From Ephemerocybe angulata (taxonomy: Eukaryota > Basidiomycota > Agaricomycetes > Agaricales > Psathyrellaceae), in assembly GCA_013368325.1 (NCBI GenBank), contig JAACJK010000163.1:496001-560000 (forward strand): a DNA stretch of 64,000 bases. Direction: 5' to 3'. The notes under the pieces are model-generated. The model was given only the letters and a program-made list of their open reading frames with translations, did not search any database and was not told the DNA's origin. This document shows positions 50,387-61,493 of the stretch, in pieces (the first letter of the stretch is position 1; each line of letters starts with the position of its first letter). Both the position numbers and the translations under genes were made by a program.

Positions 50387-50764
50387 TATCAAACTGTTAA
50401 GTTTGGATAAGTTCTGACCACGTCTGTGAGTGGGAAGAGTTCGATTAGACTTGTAATAACTATACGATATACATGATACGCACCTGTGAGTGGGAAGAGT
50501 TCGATGGGGACTCAACCGCTCACAGTGTGGACTATATACTGTATGAGAACAATGATCGATCTATTTACGGAACAATAGAGTCAGAGAACAATGATCGATC
50601 TATCTATAGAACAATAAAGTGACAACCATCAATAGAATGATAGATGGAATGATTGATAGAATAGAATGATGAAAGAATGACAGATAGAATGATGAAATGA
50701 AAGAAGTGTCGAAAAGCTATGTATCAAATGATGATGAAGGTAACATGAGCATTGCCTTCTAACA
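50387..50764 (-). repeat. 3' LTR of the copia element
   Basis: On the minus strand it starts TGTTAGAAGGC and ends CAGTTTGATA. It is AT-rich with many GATAGAATGAT-like small repeats. It carries a likely promoter and polyadenylation signal for the element, but none is certain. Confidence 0.93.
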
Positions 50765-50792
50765 CACCCCCTTAATGTGATGTCTCTGAATC

Positions 50793-53700
50793 CTATTCGA
50801 GTCCAAGCGCAAGTCGATGCTTCTGAATAGCGACTTTGGGGAGTGGTTTGGTGAAGATGTCGGCGATCATGTCGCCAGTGGGGAGAAAATGAACAGTAAT
50901 GTCGCCTCGCTTTATAGCGTCTCGGATCCAGTGCATCTTGATGTCGATGTGCTTCATGCGTCCATGGTTCTCTGGGTTCTTGAGTACTCTAAGAGCTGAC
51001 TGGTTGTCGACCATGAGAGGTGAGGGTCCTTGTACGTTGTAGCCGAGTTCGCCCAACAGTGTCCTCATCCAGATGATATCTCTGCCTGCACTCGAAGCGG
51101 CGACATATTCTGCCTCAGTAGATGAGTCAGCAACAATCGTCTGCTTCTTCGCGGACCAGCTAACTGCTCCAGAGCCTATCTTGATGACGAAGCCAGAGGT
51201 TGAGCGCCGAGTGTCAAGGCACCCAGCATGGTCAGCATCGCTGTAGGCTTGGAAGAGCTCTGAGGACATCTCGCCTCCGTTGTTGCGATAAGTCAGCTTG
51301 AGATCCATGGTGCCCTTTAGATAGCGGAAGACGTGCTTAACCGCTTTCCAGTGGATGGGTCCAGGATTGGAGTTGTACTGAGCGAGCTTGGCGACGGCAT
51401 ATGCGATATCTGGTCGGGTTGCAACAGCAAGGTACATTAGGGCGCCAACCGCATTCATGTATGGGACACCCTTCATGCTTTCAGTGTCGCCCGGAGCAGG
51501 AACATACTTCGTGAGTCGAGAGCCACTTCCTGGATCCATTGGGGTGGATACCGGGTAGCAGTCTTCCATGTTGAAGCGTTTGAGCATGTCGAGGATGTAC
51601 TGGGTCTGGGATAGGCGAAGGATGCGATTGGGTTGGTCATATTCGACCTTGATGCCGAGGAGATAGGTGGTTGGGCCAATGTCCTTCAGTTTGAAGACCT
51701 TACGGAGCGAGTCCTTCAGCCACTTGATCTTCTCCTGGCTTGGTGACATGATAGTGATGTCGTCGACGAAGACAGGAAGAGTGATCCGAATGTCGTCCAT
51801 CTCCCAAGTGTAGATGCTCGGATCCGACTTGATTTGGACGAACCCTAGGGCTTCCAACTCCTTTGCCAGTACCTGGTACCAAAGTCTGCCGCTCTGCTTT
51901 AGACCATAGAGGCCTTTATTCAGGCGACATACCCACACCTTTCCATCTGGGCCCTTAACCTCAAAACCAGGAGCCTGCTTCATGTAGACCTCGTAGTCAT
52001 CTTCGATCTTGCCATTGAGATAGGCGTTGTCGATGTCGATAGACTCGATGAAGTCACCGTTCATGGCAGCCTTGGCGAGGGCTGTGCGAAGGGAGGTAAG
52101 GCGAGCTGTTGGTGCCCAGGTTTGATCGTAGTCCTGTCCAGGGATCTGCGAGTACCCCTTTGCCACAAGTCGTGCCTTGTACCGATCGATGGTGCCATCT
52201 TCCTTGCGTTTGATGAGGAAGACCCATCGCGAGCCGACTACCTTTCTCCCTTCCGGAAGCTCGACTAAGTCCCAGGTGCCATTTGCAATGAGAGCGTCAA
52301 TCTCCGCTTGGGCAGCTGCGAGCCAGAATTCGCCATCCGGGCCATTGAAGGCTTGTTCGGGTGTCTGTGGTGAGTCGTGAGGTCGCGTGGCCGCTCCAAA
52401 TGCTGTCTGCACCGCTGCCTGCAACCTATCATATGCCATGTAGTAGGCCATAGATGTGCCCACGTCGTTACAAAAGACGTCGAGTGGGAGGTCGTACATG
52501 GTCCGAATTGAATCGAAGATGGGAGTAGCTCGTAGGGCTTGTTCCATATCAACGTCATCATCTCCTGCCTGAAAATCCTCAGCAACGAGTGGCGGTATCT
52601 CGGCCAAGTTTTCTTCCTGAATAGGTGGCGGATTGTTTCTGTTGTCACCCCCTCGATCTGCCACCACATCACCCCCTTGACGTCGAGCGTGTGGTTGAGT
52701 GCCTCGTCGTTGCACCCCATGGAGCAGCTGGAAGTCTGTCAATGCTCTGGTGGAGGCACGAACAGGACGTGTGCTCTGCGACACCAAGGGAGGTGCACCG
52801 ACAGGACGTGGAATGAACGAGGGCTGAGGAGGAGGATCGGGGAAAGCAGGAGCAGGAATAGGACCAATTTCAGGGGACGGAGGTGTGAAGGGAGATTCGG
52901 GTATGGCAGGTTTGGTCTGGGTCTGGCGTGTTGGACTAGGAGGAGTAGAGGGATGATACTCTGGTCGACGTGTCTCTGCTTTAGGCGCGGAGCCTTGTGC
53001 AGGTCGTTTGGGAGTGCGCACCGCTGGGTTCTCACCATCGTCATCACTATCACTCTCATCGGAATCATCGTTGCGATGATTAGGAGGAGGTGGAGGAGAT
53101 GGGAGAACGGCGGGTGGCTTAGCAGGTAGTGGCGTAGGATCATTAGCAGCGTCTGGCCATATGTCCTGAATGCCGACAGGTACCTGAACCTGTGGATTGG
53201 CTTTGGTCGATAGTCCTGGGAAGGATTTCTCGTCAAAGATGATGTCGCGTGATATGACGACTTTCTTCGTGCTTGGGTTGTAGCATTTCCAGCCCTTGTA
53301 TCCTGGTTCGAAACCAATAAAGATACAGAGTTCTGCATGTGGTTGGAGGTTGGTGCGGTCTTTTCGTGTGATGTTTACGAATGCACGGCAGCCAAAGACT
53401 CGGAACATGGAGATATCAGGCTTGGATTTGTGCCAAACTTCATAGGAGGTCGTGTTTGAAAGTGCAGAGGAGGGGGTGGCGTTGAGGATCTCGGTGTAGT
53501 AGAGGACAGCAGCGCCCCAGAACATCATAGGGAGAGATGCCTGGTTGAGCATGGCGATTACTCCTTCTGCCAAGGTGCGGTTCAGACGTTCGCTAACACC
53601 ATTCTGCTGAGGCGTAGCCTTGACGGTGTGCTGGCGTGTGATCCCACGTTCTGTGCACCAAGACTCGAAGTTCTTGCCAATGTATTCTCCTCCTTTGTCA

Positions 53701-55481
53701 TCGCGGAGCTCCTTGACCTTGACGCCGTGCTTTCGTTCTACTTCAGCAACAAAGTCTTTGAAGGCCTGGAAGGCGTCGCTCTTGCGCTTCAATAGGTAAA
53801 CCTTCTTGAATCGTGAGTGGTCATCAATGAAGACGATCCAGTACTGGTACCCGACAGGTGTCTGGGTGCTGAGAGGTCCATGGACGTCCGAGTGGATACG
53901 TCCTAGGAGCTCGGTGGAGCGATGCTCCGATAGATGAGGGAATGGATCCCGATGTTGCTTCCCAGCTATGCAGTGCTCACAGATATCCTGGAGCGATGAT
54001 TCCTCGTGTACCAAGATGCCAGTGGCGAGGTCATGACGAAGTAGAGTATCCAGTCTGTCCTTGCCGATGTGCCCTAATCGTTGGTGCAGTAGTTCCTTCT
54101 CAACTCTAGTCGCAAATGCGGCCATCGTGTCATCGCGCGTGAGCATGGACCCATCTAAGGATCCTGTGCATCCGCGAATGGTAGCTGTGACTAGAAGCTT
54201 GCCATTTTTAAAGAATTCGAGGGAGTCGCCTTCGATGACAACTCGCATCTTTTTCTTCTTAACAACGTAGAGGATAGAGAAGAGATTGTTGCGCAGAGTA
54301 GGAACATATAGTACATCATCGAATATCAAAGTCTCTCCGGTCTTTCTGTGTATGACCGGCGTATACCACACTTGTCCCTGCCCTGTAGCCCAGACCACCT
54401 CGTCATTGGCGAGTGAGATGGGAACCTTCACCGGAACCATGTTCCGGATCCAGTCACGGTGCGGCGTCATATGTGAGGTTGCACCTGAGTCTGGGTTCCA
54501 GGAGGTGTCAGCGGGCGTACGGACAGAGCGACGAATGAGGGGACTTGCGATGTGAGCAACTTGAGCGAGCATGGCTTTCTGGTCGTTGTCGGGAGCAGAG
54601 GTGGACGAGGAAGAGGCAGCGTTGGCTTCCTGAGCCTTCAGCGCCTTCTTGTTTGCCCTCTTCTTGAGCTGGTAGCAGTCTTCCGACCCATGGGAGTTCT
54701 GCGCACCGTGGATCTTGCACTTGTACTTCGGCGTCTCGCTGGTGCTTCCAGAGGCGCGAAGGGCAGATGCCTCGGCATTGGCAGTGTTCTGCTTGAGAAC
54801 GTCAGACTTTCGGAGATGTTTGAGGATCTCCGAGGCGTTCATGGTGCTCTCGTCGAGGTGGTTGAGAGTGTGCCGAAGCATCTCGTCGTCCTTGCCAATG
54901 AGGCCGATGGCAATCATGCTGAGTGCCAGGTCCTCGGTGAGCTTGGCTGCGCTGTATCCGTCGGTGTACGTTGAAGCCGTGTAGGTGCTTGTGGCTCGGA
55001 CGTAGGATGATGCGGTATAGACAGGTGGAGAGGGGAGCAGGTTTGCAAGGCGAGCTCCAAGGGCGAGAGCGCGAGATCCGAAGTCAGCATAGCCTTCTTC
55101 CTCGTGGCTGGCGTCTCCCTTGCGGAGGCTGACAAGCTCCTGGAGGATGGTAGCACGAGATCCAGAGGTCTTGGACTCGTAGGTTTCCAGGAGAGCTTCC
55201 CAGATAGCAGGGAGGTCGTTCATGGGAATCCCTGCGAGGAGATTCTCAATCTGAGCATGATCGAGGGTGCTGCGGATGTAGCCGATGGTTTTGGATCGCG
55301 CTTGGTTGAAGAACGCCTTCTCCGATGCAGAGCCAGAAAGAGGGAATTCCTCTGCTCTAGTGAGGATGTCGTGGGCGCAGAAGCTGAACGACTTGTTGAC
55401 GATGTTGTTCTTCTATTGCTGGAAGGTAGCGTCGGTCAGCATGACCACGCTTTCAGAGCTGGACGTGTTGTCTGTTGCCAT
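50793..55481 (-). pseudogene. copia Gag-Pol polyprotein with one early stop codon
   Basis: The frame starts at ATG 55481, is stopped by TAG at 55415-55413 (codon 23), and is then open to 50793, about 1562 codons in all; an internal ATG at 55223 would give 1476. Residue numbers below count from that ATG. A Gag zinc knuckle (CKIHGAQNSHGSEDC, about 170), protease (PDSGATSHM, about 242), integrase zinc region (HQRLGHIGKDR), core (Asp in IHSDVHGPL, Asp in RDDKGGEY, Glu in SERLNRTL), reverse transcriptase (SRWVFLIKRKEDG; FVDD in LPVFVDDITIM, about 1154) and RNase H (ADSSTEAEYVAAS, about 1367) follow in copia order (INT before RT). Apart from the one stop no break is seen. Confidence 0.92.
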
Positions 55482-55744
55482 AGCGAGAGTGGGAGCGATG
55501 GAGGAGAGTACTCAAGGGCGAAACAACACCACAAGAATAGAGGAATGAGCAATGGAGGGGATTCGAAGGATCGATGAACGATTCGCGAATGTAGGAATGA
55601 TGCTAGGAGGAGTATAACTCCGAGATAGCGAGGGGAGCGAGGGTGAGGTCGGATGGTGATCGTAACGGGCGATGGTAGCGATAACACGCGGTGTCTGATT
55701 ACAAAACAAGTGTTGCTTATCAGAGGAGCCCGGGGCTCATAACT

Positions 55745-56122
55745 TATCAAACTGTTAAGTTTGGATAAGTTCTGACCACGTCTGTGAGTGGGAAGAGTTC
55801 GATTAGACTTGTAATAACTATACGATATACATGATACGCACCTGTGAGTGGGAAGAGTTCGATGGGGACTCAACCGCTCACAGTGTGGACTATATACTGT
55901 ATGAGAACAATGATCGATCTATTTACGGAACAATAGAGTCAGAGAACAATGATCTATCTATCTATAGAACAATAAAGTGACAACCATCAATAGAATGATA
56001 GATGGAATGATTGATAGAATAGAATGATGAAAGAATGACAGATAGAATGATGAAATGAAAGAAGCGTCGAAAAGCTATGTATCAAATGATGATGAAGGTA
56101 ACATGAGCATTGCCTTCTAACA
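55745..56122 (-). repeat. 5' LTR of the copia element
   Basis: The same 378 bp as the 3' copy. The two mismatches found by eye are one in a GATC(G/T)ATCTAT context and one in GAAG(T/C)GTCG. Confidence 0.93.
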
Positions 56123-56448
56123 TTGGCCGTTCGGAGCCAGGGGAGTCCAAGAATGATCTTTTGCTGCCCTAAGCCGCAGATGTAGAGACGGAGACTGCGA
56201 GTTCGTTTGTGGATTCGGATGGGGACGAGGGTGTATCTTGTGATGACTCCTCGCTTGTTCGGAGTTCCATTGACGTTGAAGACTTTTACCGGTCTTGCTA
56301 GTCGGCGGGTAGGGAGGTTGAGTTCGCGGACGTAATTCTGGTCGATGAATAGTCCTCCAGCCCCACTGTCGATCAGGGCATGGGTTTCAGCGGTTTTTCG
56401 GTTTCGGACGTTGAAGACGGTAACGGGGATGTGCATTTCCGAGGCCAT
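56123..56448 (-). pseudogene. Ty3 pol segment: protease
   Basis: The frame opens next to the repeat boundary with MHIPVTVFNVRN, then the aspartic protease site ALIDSGAGGLFIDQNYV, and ILGLPWLRTAN at the copia junction. ILGLPWL is the usual end of a retroviral-type protease. The sequence upstream (higher coordinates) is replaced by repeat DNA, so gag is missing. Confidence 0.82.
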
Positions 56449-56575
56449 TTATGGCTTCGGGTACTTTTCCGCGGCAGATTTGAGCGCCAAGCTTTTCCTG
56501 CATCTGCGACCATGTGACATTTGGGTCACGTGCAACCTTCCAAGACCTTGGGAGTTCAACTCCCGCGCAGGCCAT
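56437..56575 (+). repeat. second copy of the short repeat (left block)
   Basis: Starts TTCCGAGGCCATTTATGGC directly next to the Ty3 protease. It has GTACTTTTCCGCGGCAG, GTGAC then GTCACGTG, and GGGAGTTCAACTCCC, as in the copy at 48503. It is followed by ATTCAAAAATAAATAGAAGCA, similar to the tail region of that copy near 48769-48790. Confidence 0.7.
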
Positions 56576-59500
56576 TTCAATCATATCAATTTTATATTCA
56601 AAAATAAATAGAAGCATTGACAGTTGTACTTATGTAGCGACCGGTTGACCATAGCGTATTTAATAACATGCATAATTTTCCCAATTCTGACTTGGAAGTT
56701 GGCATAAAGATAGATTTTCGGCTGGCATCGCATCACGTACTCCCAAGTAGTGCTCTCCACACACGCATCGCACAGAGTCGGTTGATGAGCCCTAGACAGT
56801 TCCCATGATTAGTGAGCTGCACGCAAAAGAACTCGATACTTATCTTTCGTCAGTTCTATCGCATATGAGTAGGCGTCTACCTTGTGTGACAATTGTATCA
56901 TAGTATGTAAGCAAAGGATCAGAATAGGCGAAATTACTGACCCACCTCTCTTGTCTGCCAGAACATCACGACAATGTGTGAAAGGAGTCGTCGACTCATG
57001 CCAGAGCATGGGCTGGCAAAGCATTTGCAAAGCATCTGCAAGGATCGAGGTAAGCACATATCGGAACTCAACTTACCTTTCGACAGCAACAACCAGGAGG
57101 TCGGATCACGACCGCGATGTACAACGACCACCGCTCCCAATGGAATCGAGGCCCCCAGCGACGACGACGACTGCCGCCGTTCCCTTACCTGCTACGACAA
57201 CATCAGCAGCTCGCACCAGGTACCTGGCATATGAACAACGATGTTCCACTTACGAAGGCTGAAGCTTCAAGCAATGCGGTCGACGGCGACGACGACGATG
57301 GTCCACGAGCCCGACTAGTTCAGCCTTGATCCCTCAAAATGGCGACGAGACTCACGCCCCCTCGAAGCGCTCGTCGAGCCGTGCTTCAACCAGACGAGAG
57401 CAAACGACGGCGGCGGAGATGAAGAAAGCGGGGCAGTGGTGGTACGACAAGTAAGCATTCATTAGACTTGGAACGGTTACCTATGCAGGTCTTGCTCTCT
57501 CCCATTACGGACCACGGTGCCTCCAAGTCATGCTCTCCGCCCGGTCATCCAGCTCCTTGCCAATATCCCATTCCCCCGCGTGCGCAACCTAACAACCCAC
57601 CCTACAGATGTCCGGACATCTGCTGTAGTGCTTTAACAATTGCAGGTGAGCACAACCTCCGATCTCCGAGACTCAAACGACTCACCAGCACGTTCACTTT
57701 ACCCACACCCCCCATTGTGCCCAGCTCTCAACGATCTTGCAGCACGCGCCAACTGCCTGTCATGGCACCCTTGCCTCCACCTCGCACTCCAGTATGGCCG
57801 TCGGGATTACTAGCGAGTGCAGGTCAGCACCCGTCCCATGAGCTAAATGTCCGACAAAATGACTCACCAACAAGCTAGATATCCCCAGAACGCCCAACCG
57901 ACAAGCGATTGAAGATAAGGACGAAAGCAGGTGAGCACTTACACCAGAGTTTTGACAGCCGACTCCCTCATGGGCATCTACGACCTCCCAACCCTCCACG
58001 CCACGCCATTCCCCACCCACTCAATCGTCACCGGCCACGACAGCGACGACAAGCCCGCGATGCAGTTCAGGCCGCCAGTGCCTCAGTCTCTACGGGCGAT
58101 GCAGTGCACGCTCGCCAGGAACATCGGTACCCAGTGATTGAACCTTGGCGCCTGTAATCGTCAAGGTCAGTTACCGAGATTCTCATTTCGAACTCCGGAC
58201 GAAGCACTTACAACGACAAGTGGACCCGCACAACATCGACGGCATCGACGCCGACAGATCTAGCACACCAAGCATTCAAACCAGTGACGAACACGGCCAC
58301 GAACAGTGCCGCGCATGGAATTGGGTCCCAGATCTACAGAAGACTGTTATCAGTGAGAAAAGATCTATTTAACTCATTATCAACATTCGCTCACCTTTGA
58401 TGACAGCCGCACGTCGACTACAAGCCATTCATCCTTCCTACGGTTACGAAAGGTCGTCCCGTGGGCCGTCTTTGAGATTATCGTTGGCGCGGCGCCGGTT
58501 GCATTGTCGTAGCAAACGCCTTGGTTGGGACGCTCAAGCTGATGCACTTAATAAAGTGGTTGCGAGTCGCCAATTGGCCATTTGAACACAACGAGCACGA
58601 GTACCGGCGCTGAGCTCCGTTGTCGACGTTGATCACGGTTATGGTATGATCCTGCTACTACGAGCTTGTAAGTGCCATCTATGTACGCATGCGCAACATT
58701 GTACTGACCATGAGCACAGATCCTGGCACCCGGCAGACGAGAGCGAGCAGGGGAGGGAGGGCATGAGGTAGAGCTCGGTGAAAGAGGATTGATAGCATAG
58801 AATTAAGCATACGGGATGCCAGGGATGGATGTCGAGCGATGTCGATGATGGGAGCTTGGGAATGAATTTATTATATAGAGCATACTCTACTTTGACTGTA
58901 CTCTTTAGTTTGTCTGTAGTAAACTTACAAAATATAAATATTGATACATTTAGCCAATGAAAGGGAGTATCACTTGTTGGCGCCTGTTCTTGTTGGATCT
59001 AAAACCGATTTTGGCCTAACTAGGCCCAAGAAATGGCCTCGGATTTGCCGCGCGTAGCGACGGTCTACTACCCACAAGTCAGAATGAAGAATAAGTGATG
59101 AAGACTTTGGGCGTACCTCGGGAGTCGGTTCTGGCTGTGATACCCCTGCAATATAACAAGGAATGGGAGAAGGCTGCCTAGAGAGGGTAAGGTCAGCAAA
59201 TGAGGCGCAGAAAGGGAGTCAAATACGGACCTAGTCAAATACGGACCCCCATCGCGATGGTCATCGGTTCCACTGCGTCAGCTTACCGTAGCTCCAGCCA
59301 CTCGCCCAGTTGCTATGAGGGACATAGCTGTCAGAAAGTCGCACACGGAGCACAAATGAGTGAACTTACGAGGGGCGAGATGAGCCAGGGGTAACGGGAA
59401 TAAAATGGGTGATGTGGGGAGGGAGAAAGAGTTCATCAATGTCGAGTCGGGAACTCTGTTTGGACTATGTTGAATATCAGCGGAGCTCAAATATTACTTG

Positions 59501-59923
59501 TGCCGGGTCGGAGTGTCAAATCTATTGACCGTTGGGAATTCTGCTTTCAAAATTGCTAAGTCTAGCATCATCTTGAGTAGCCCTTGCCACTGAGCTCCTT
59601 TGCCAGTCTTAAGGTGCGGAACTATGGTACCAGCAATACAATCCTACATTTAGCTATCAAAAAAGGCTCTTAGGCTGCTCGCACAGCTGCTATTACCTTC
59701 ACATATCCTCCTTGGCCATTTACATACAAACTACCTTCTCGACTTTTATGTGAGCACGTTCCCAGAACGTTGACACCATATTTTACCTGAAATTGTGTCT
59801 CCACATTAATTACATGTTGCCGCCAGGCCGGCCGTTACCCTTTTGGAGTGTGGGACGCGAACATCATGGCAACATTTAAAGCATTTGGTGGTGTAGGCGG
59901 CATGCTTGTCCTGGAGACCCTAA
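56576..59923. other. 3.3-kb stretch with many intron-like units, no confirmed protein
   Basis: No frame is continuous. Between about 56900 and 58740 the plus strand holds a regular series of units with a donor-like GTAAG/GTGAG/GTCAG, a CTNAC-like branch motif and a closing AG, spaced 35-60 nt, separated by blocks of 60-250 nt. Some blocks are open and protein-like (for example the one ending AAEMKKAGQWWYDK near 57450, and LTADSLMGIYDLPTLHATPF near 57960). A 17-bp tandem pair (TCAAATACGGACC unit) lies at 59218-59248. The stretch 59080-59920 has nothing recognisable. Confidence 0.4.
59033..59078 (+). repeat. right-end block of the short repeat
   Basis: ATGGCCTCGGATTTGCC followed by GGTCTACTACCCACAAG matches the right end of the 372-bp element (48830-48875) with a few changes between. 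It lies 2.6 kb to the right of the left block at 56437, in the same relative orientation. Confidence 0.65.
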
Positions 59924-60226
59924 GGGCCCATTCGGAAACTCCGCTTAGCAAGCGGCAGTCTGGGATTTTGGCGGGGATTTGGGAATGAGGCCGACGGCAA
60001 CCATCTGCTTTGTTTCAGAGGCCTCGGTAATCTAAAATCATGTTCGGTAGTGATTCCGCACCCATGGGCTTTGGGGTCCGGCCTGTTGTGAGTGCCGTGG
60101 GAACGATCCCCAAATCCCCGCATTTCGACGTGCTGAAGCGCGCTGCCTCGCTTTTCTTTACCTCTACCACACCTAATCTCCACGTAAACCTTCCTGTCAT
60201 TACCCAACACATCAACGACACTTACA

Positions 60227-61450
60227 ATGGGCAAGAATAAGAATAAGGAAAACATTGCACCAGCCAAGGGTGGCGCAGCCCCTACTCAAGTTCGCTGCAG
60301 ATGGACGGACCAGGATGACGAGATTCTTCTGCACGTCCTCTCGAGTGAGAAAGCAGCCGGCAACCAGTCAGAAAGTGGTTGGAAGAAAACGGTCTGGAAC
60401 GCGGCCGCAGCTGCTTTGGCAGAGGAGGGGATTGTCAAGACACCCGTCAAAACAGCAGATAAAGTGCAAGATCACTTTCAGAATGTACGTGCTCGTCTGC
60501 AGCTGTATACTCTCTCAATTCTGAAGCAGTCTCAGCTTAAGAAGGAGTATTCTGAGATCCGTCAGATGACTACATCTGTCTCAGGCTTTGGATGGGATGA
60601 TGGGGTGAAGCGCGTCATTGCAACGGAGGCTGTCTGGAAAGCAAAGATTGAGGTGAGTATTGTGGTGTTACATGAAGATATGTGCTCATATCTCACTCTT
60701 ACCCACTCTGCTGCCCATTTTAGGCCAAGCCGTCTTACCAGAGGTGGCAGAACAAAACATTCATTCACTATGATACCATGTCATATCTTGTTGAAGGTAT
60801 TATTGCTACGGGTGCTGGAGCGTTCAACCCTGGTCATACTCCCCGTTCCTCCCCTCCTCAATCTGAGCATTCTGCCTCACGGAACTCCACTCCTGCACCT
60901 GAGGAGGTAGAGGTGCCCCGCAGGGAATCTGTGGAGCCAACTCAGAGCCAGGCTGCTTCCAATTCCCAGCCCTTGACCTCGCAGTCAGAGTCGCAGCCGT
61001 CCAGGACGTCAGCGACCAATGTTGTACGTTCTGATGTTTACTATGTCTGAGTGCTAATGCTGATCCATTCATTTCGAAATTTTAGTTATCGACACCCCCT
61101 CGAGTGACCCGAAAGCGCCACCGTGCAGACTCGGATTCGCCTGCACCGGAGTCTGTCTCCCCTTGAAGAAGAAGTCCAGGAAGTCCAAAGGAGACAAGAA
61201 GAATGAAAGCCTCGATAACATTGGGAATGCTCTTCTCAGTATCGGTGAGGCTATGAATGATTCTCAGGAGATTGACTACCAGTCCAAGGCTATCAAGATG
61301 CTCGAGGCAGAGGACGTGCTCTCTGATGAGGATATGGTGCAGGTGTTCATGATCTTTAGCAAGGATCCTAACATTGCCAAAATGTACTGTACCATCAAAC
61401 ACGCCAGCCTTCATACTATGTATGTCTCCGAGCTTCTTGACAACCTCTAA
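60227..61450 (+). pseudogene. Harbinger SANT/Myb-like DNA-binding partner, frameshifted
   Basis: Exon 1 is 60227-60652 and encodes a trihelix/SANT-like domain (RCRWTDQDDEILLHVL; FGWDDGVKRVIATEAVW). Exon 2 starts at 60724 and runs to a donor near 61023; exon 3 begins near 61084. In exon 3 the frame hits TGA at about 61164-61166, while one base over it continues with LKKKSRKSKGDKKN through to the natural end at 61450 (YVSELLDNL). A single-base loss is therefore likely. In Harbinger elements this protein carries the transposase into the nucleus and to the terminal repeats. Confidence 0.78.
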
Positions 61451-61493
61451 TTTCGTTCTATCTCATCATACAGCTTATACCCGCTCTTATACC

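Larger units (their letters stand above)
50387..56122 (-). mobile_element. Ty1/copia LTR retrotransposon, nearly intact
   Basis: 5736 bp bounded by two 378-bp LTRs (50387-50764 and 55745-56122) that differ by only two bases by my reading, so insertion is recent. A 5-bp target duplication TTGGC lies at 50382-50386 and 56123-56127. On the minus strand a purine tract (AAGGGGGTG) touches the 3' LTR, and the bases just inside the 5' LTR (AGTTATGAGCCCCGGG) are the likely primer site. One long frame encodes Gag-PR-INT-RT-RH. Its insertion splits the Ty3 pol frame between an Ala and an Asn codon in the protease linker. Confidence 0.95.
45351..56448 (-). mobile_element. Ty3/gypsy chromodomain retrotransposon, interrupted
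   Basis: The minus strand carries, in order, protease (56448-56123), reverse transcriptase and RNase H (50386-48875), the rest of RNase H with integrase and chromodomain (48502-46822), then two extra frames (46749-45351). The Ty1/copia element at 50387-56122 and the short repeat at 48503-48874 are inserted in it; another repeat copy abuts the protease at 56437. The domain order PR-RT-RH-INT-chromodomain is that of chromoviruses (Ty3/Metaviridae). The 5' part with gag and the 5' LTR is not recognisable in the window, and no LTR pair could be defined, so the ends are set by coding sequence only. Confidence 0.85.

Noticed and set aside
59218..59248. 17-bp tandem duplication
   Set aside because: Two units only; a simple local duplication with no further structure.
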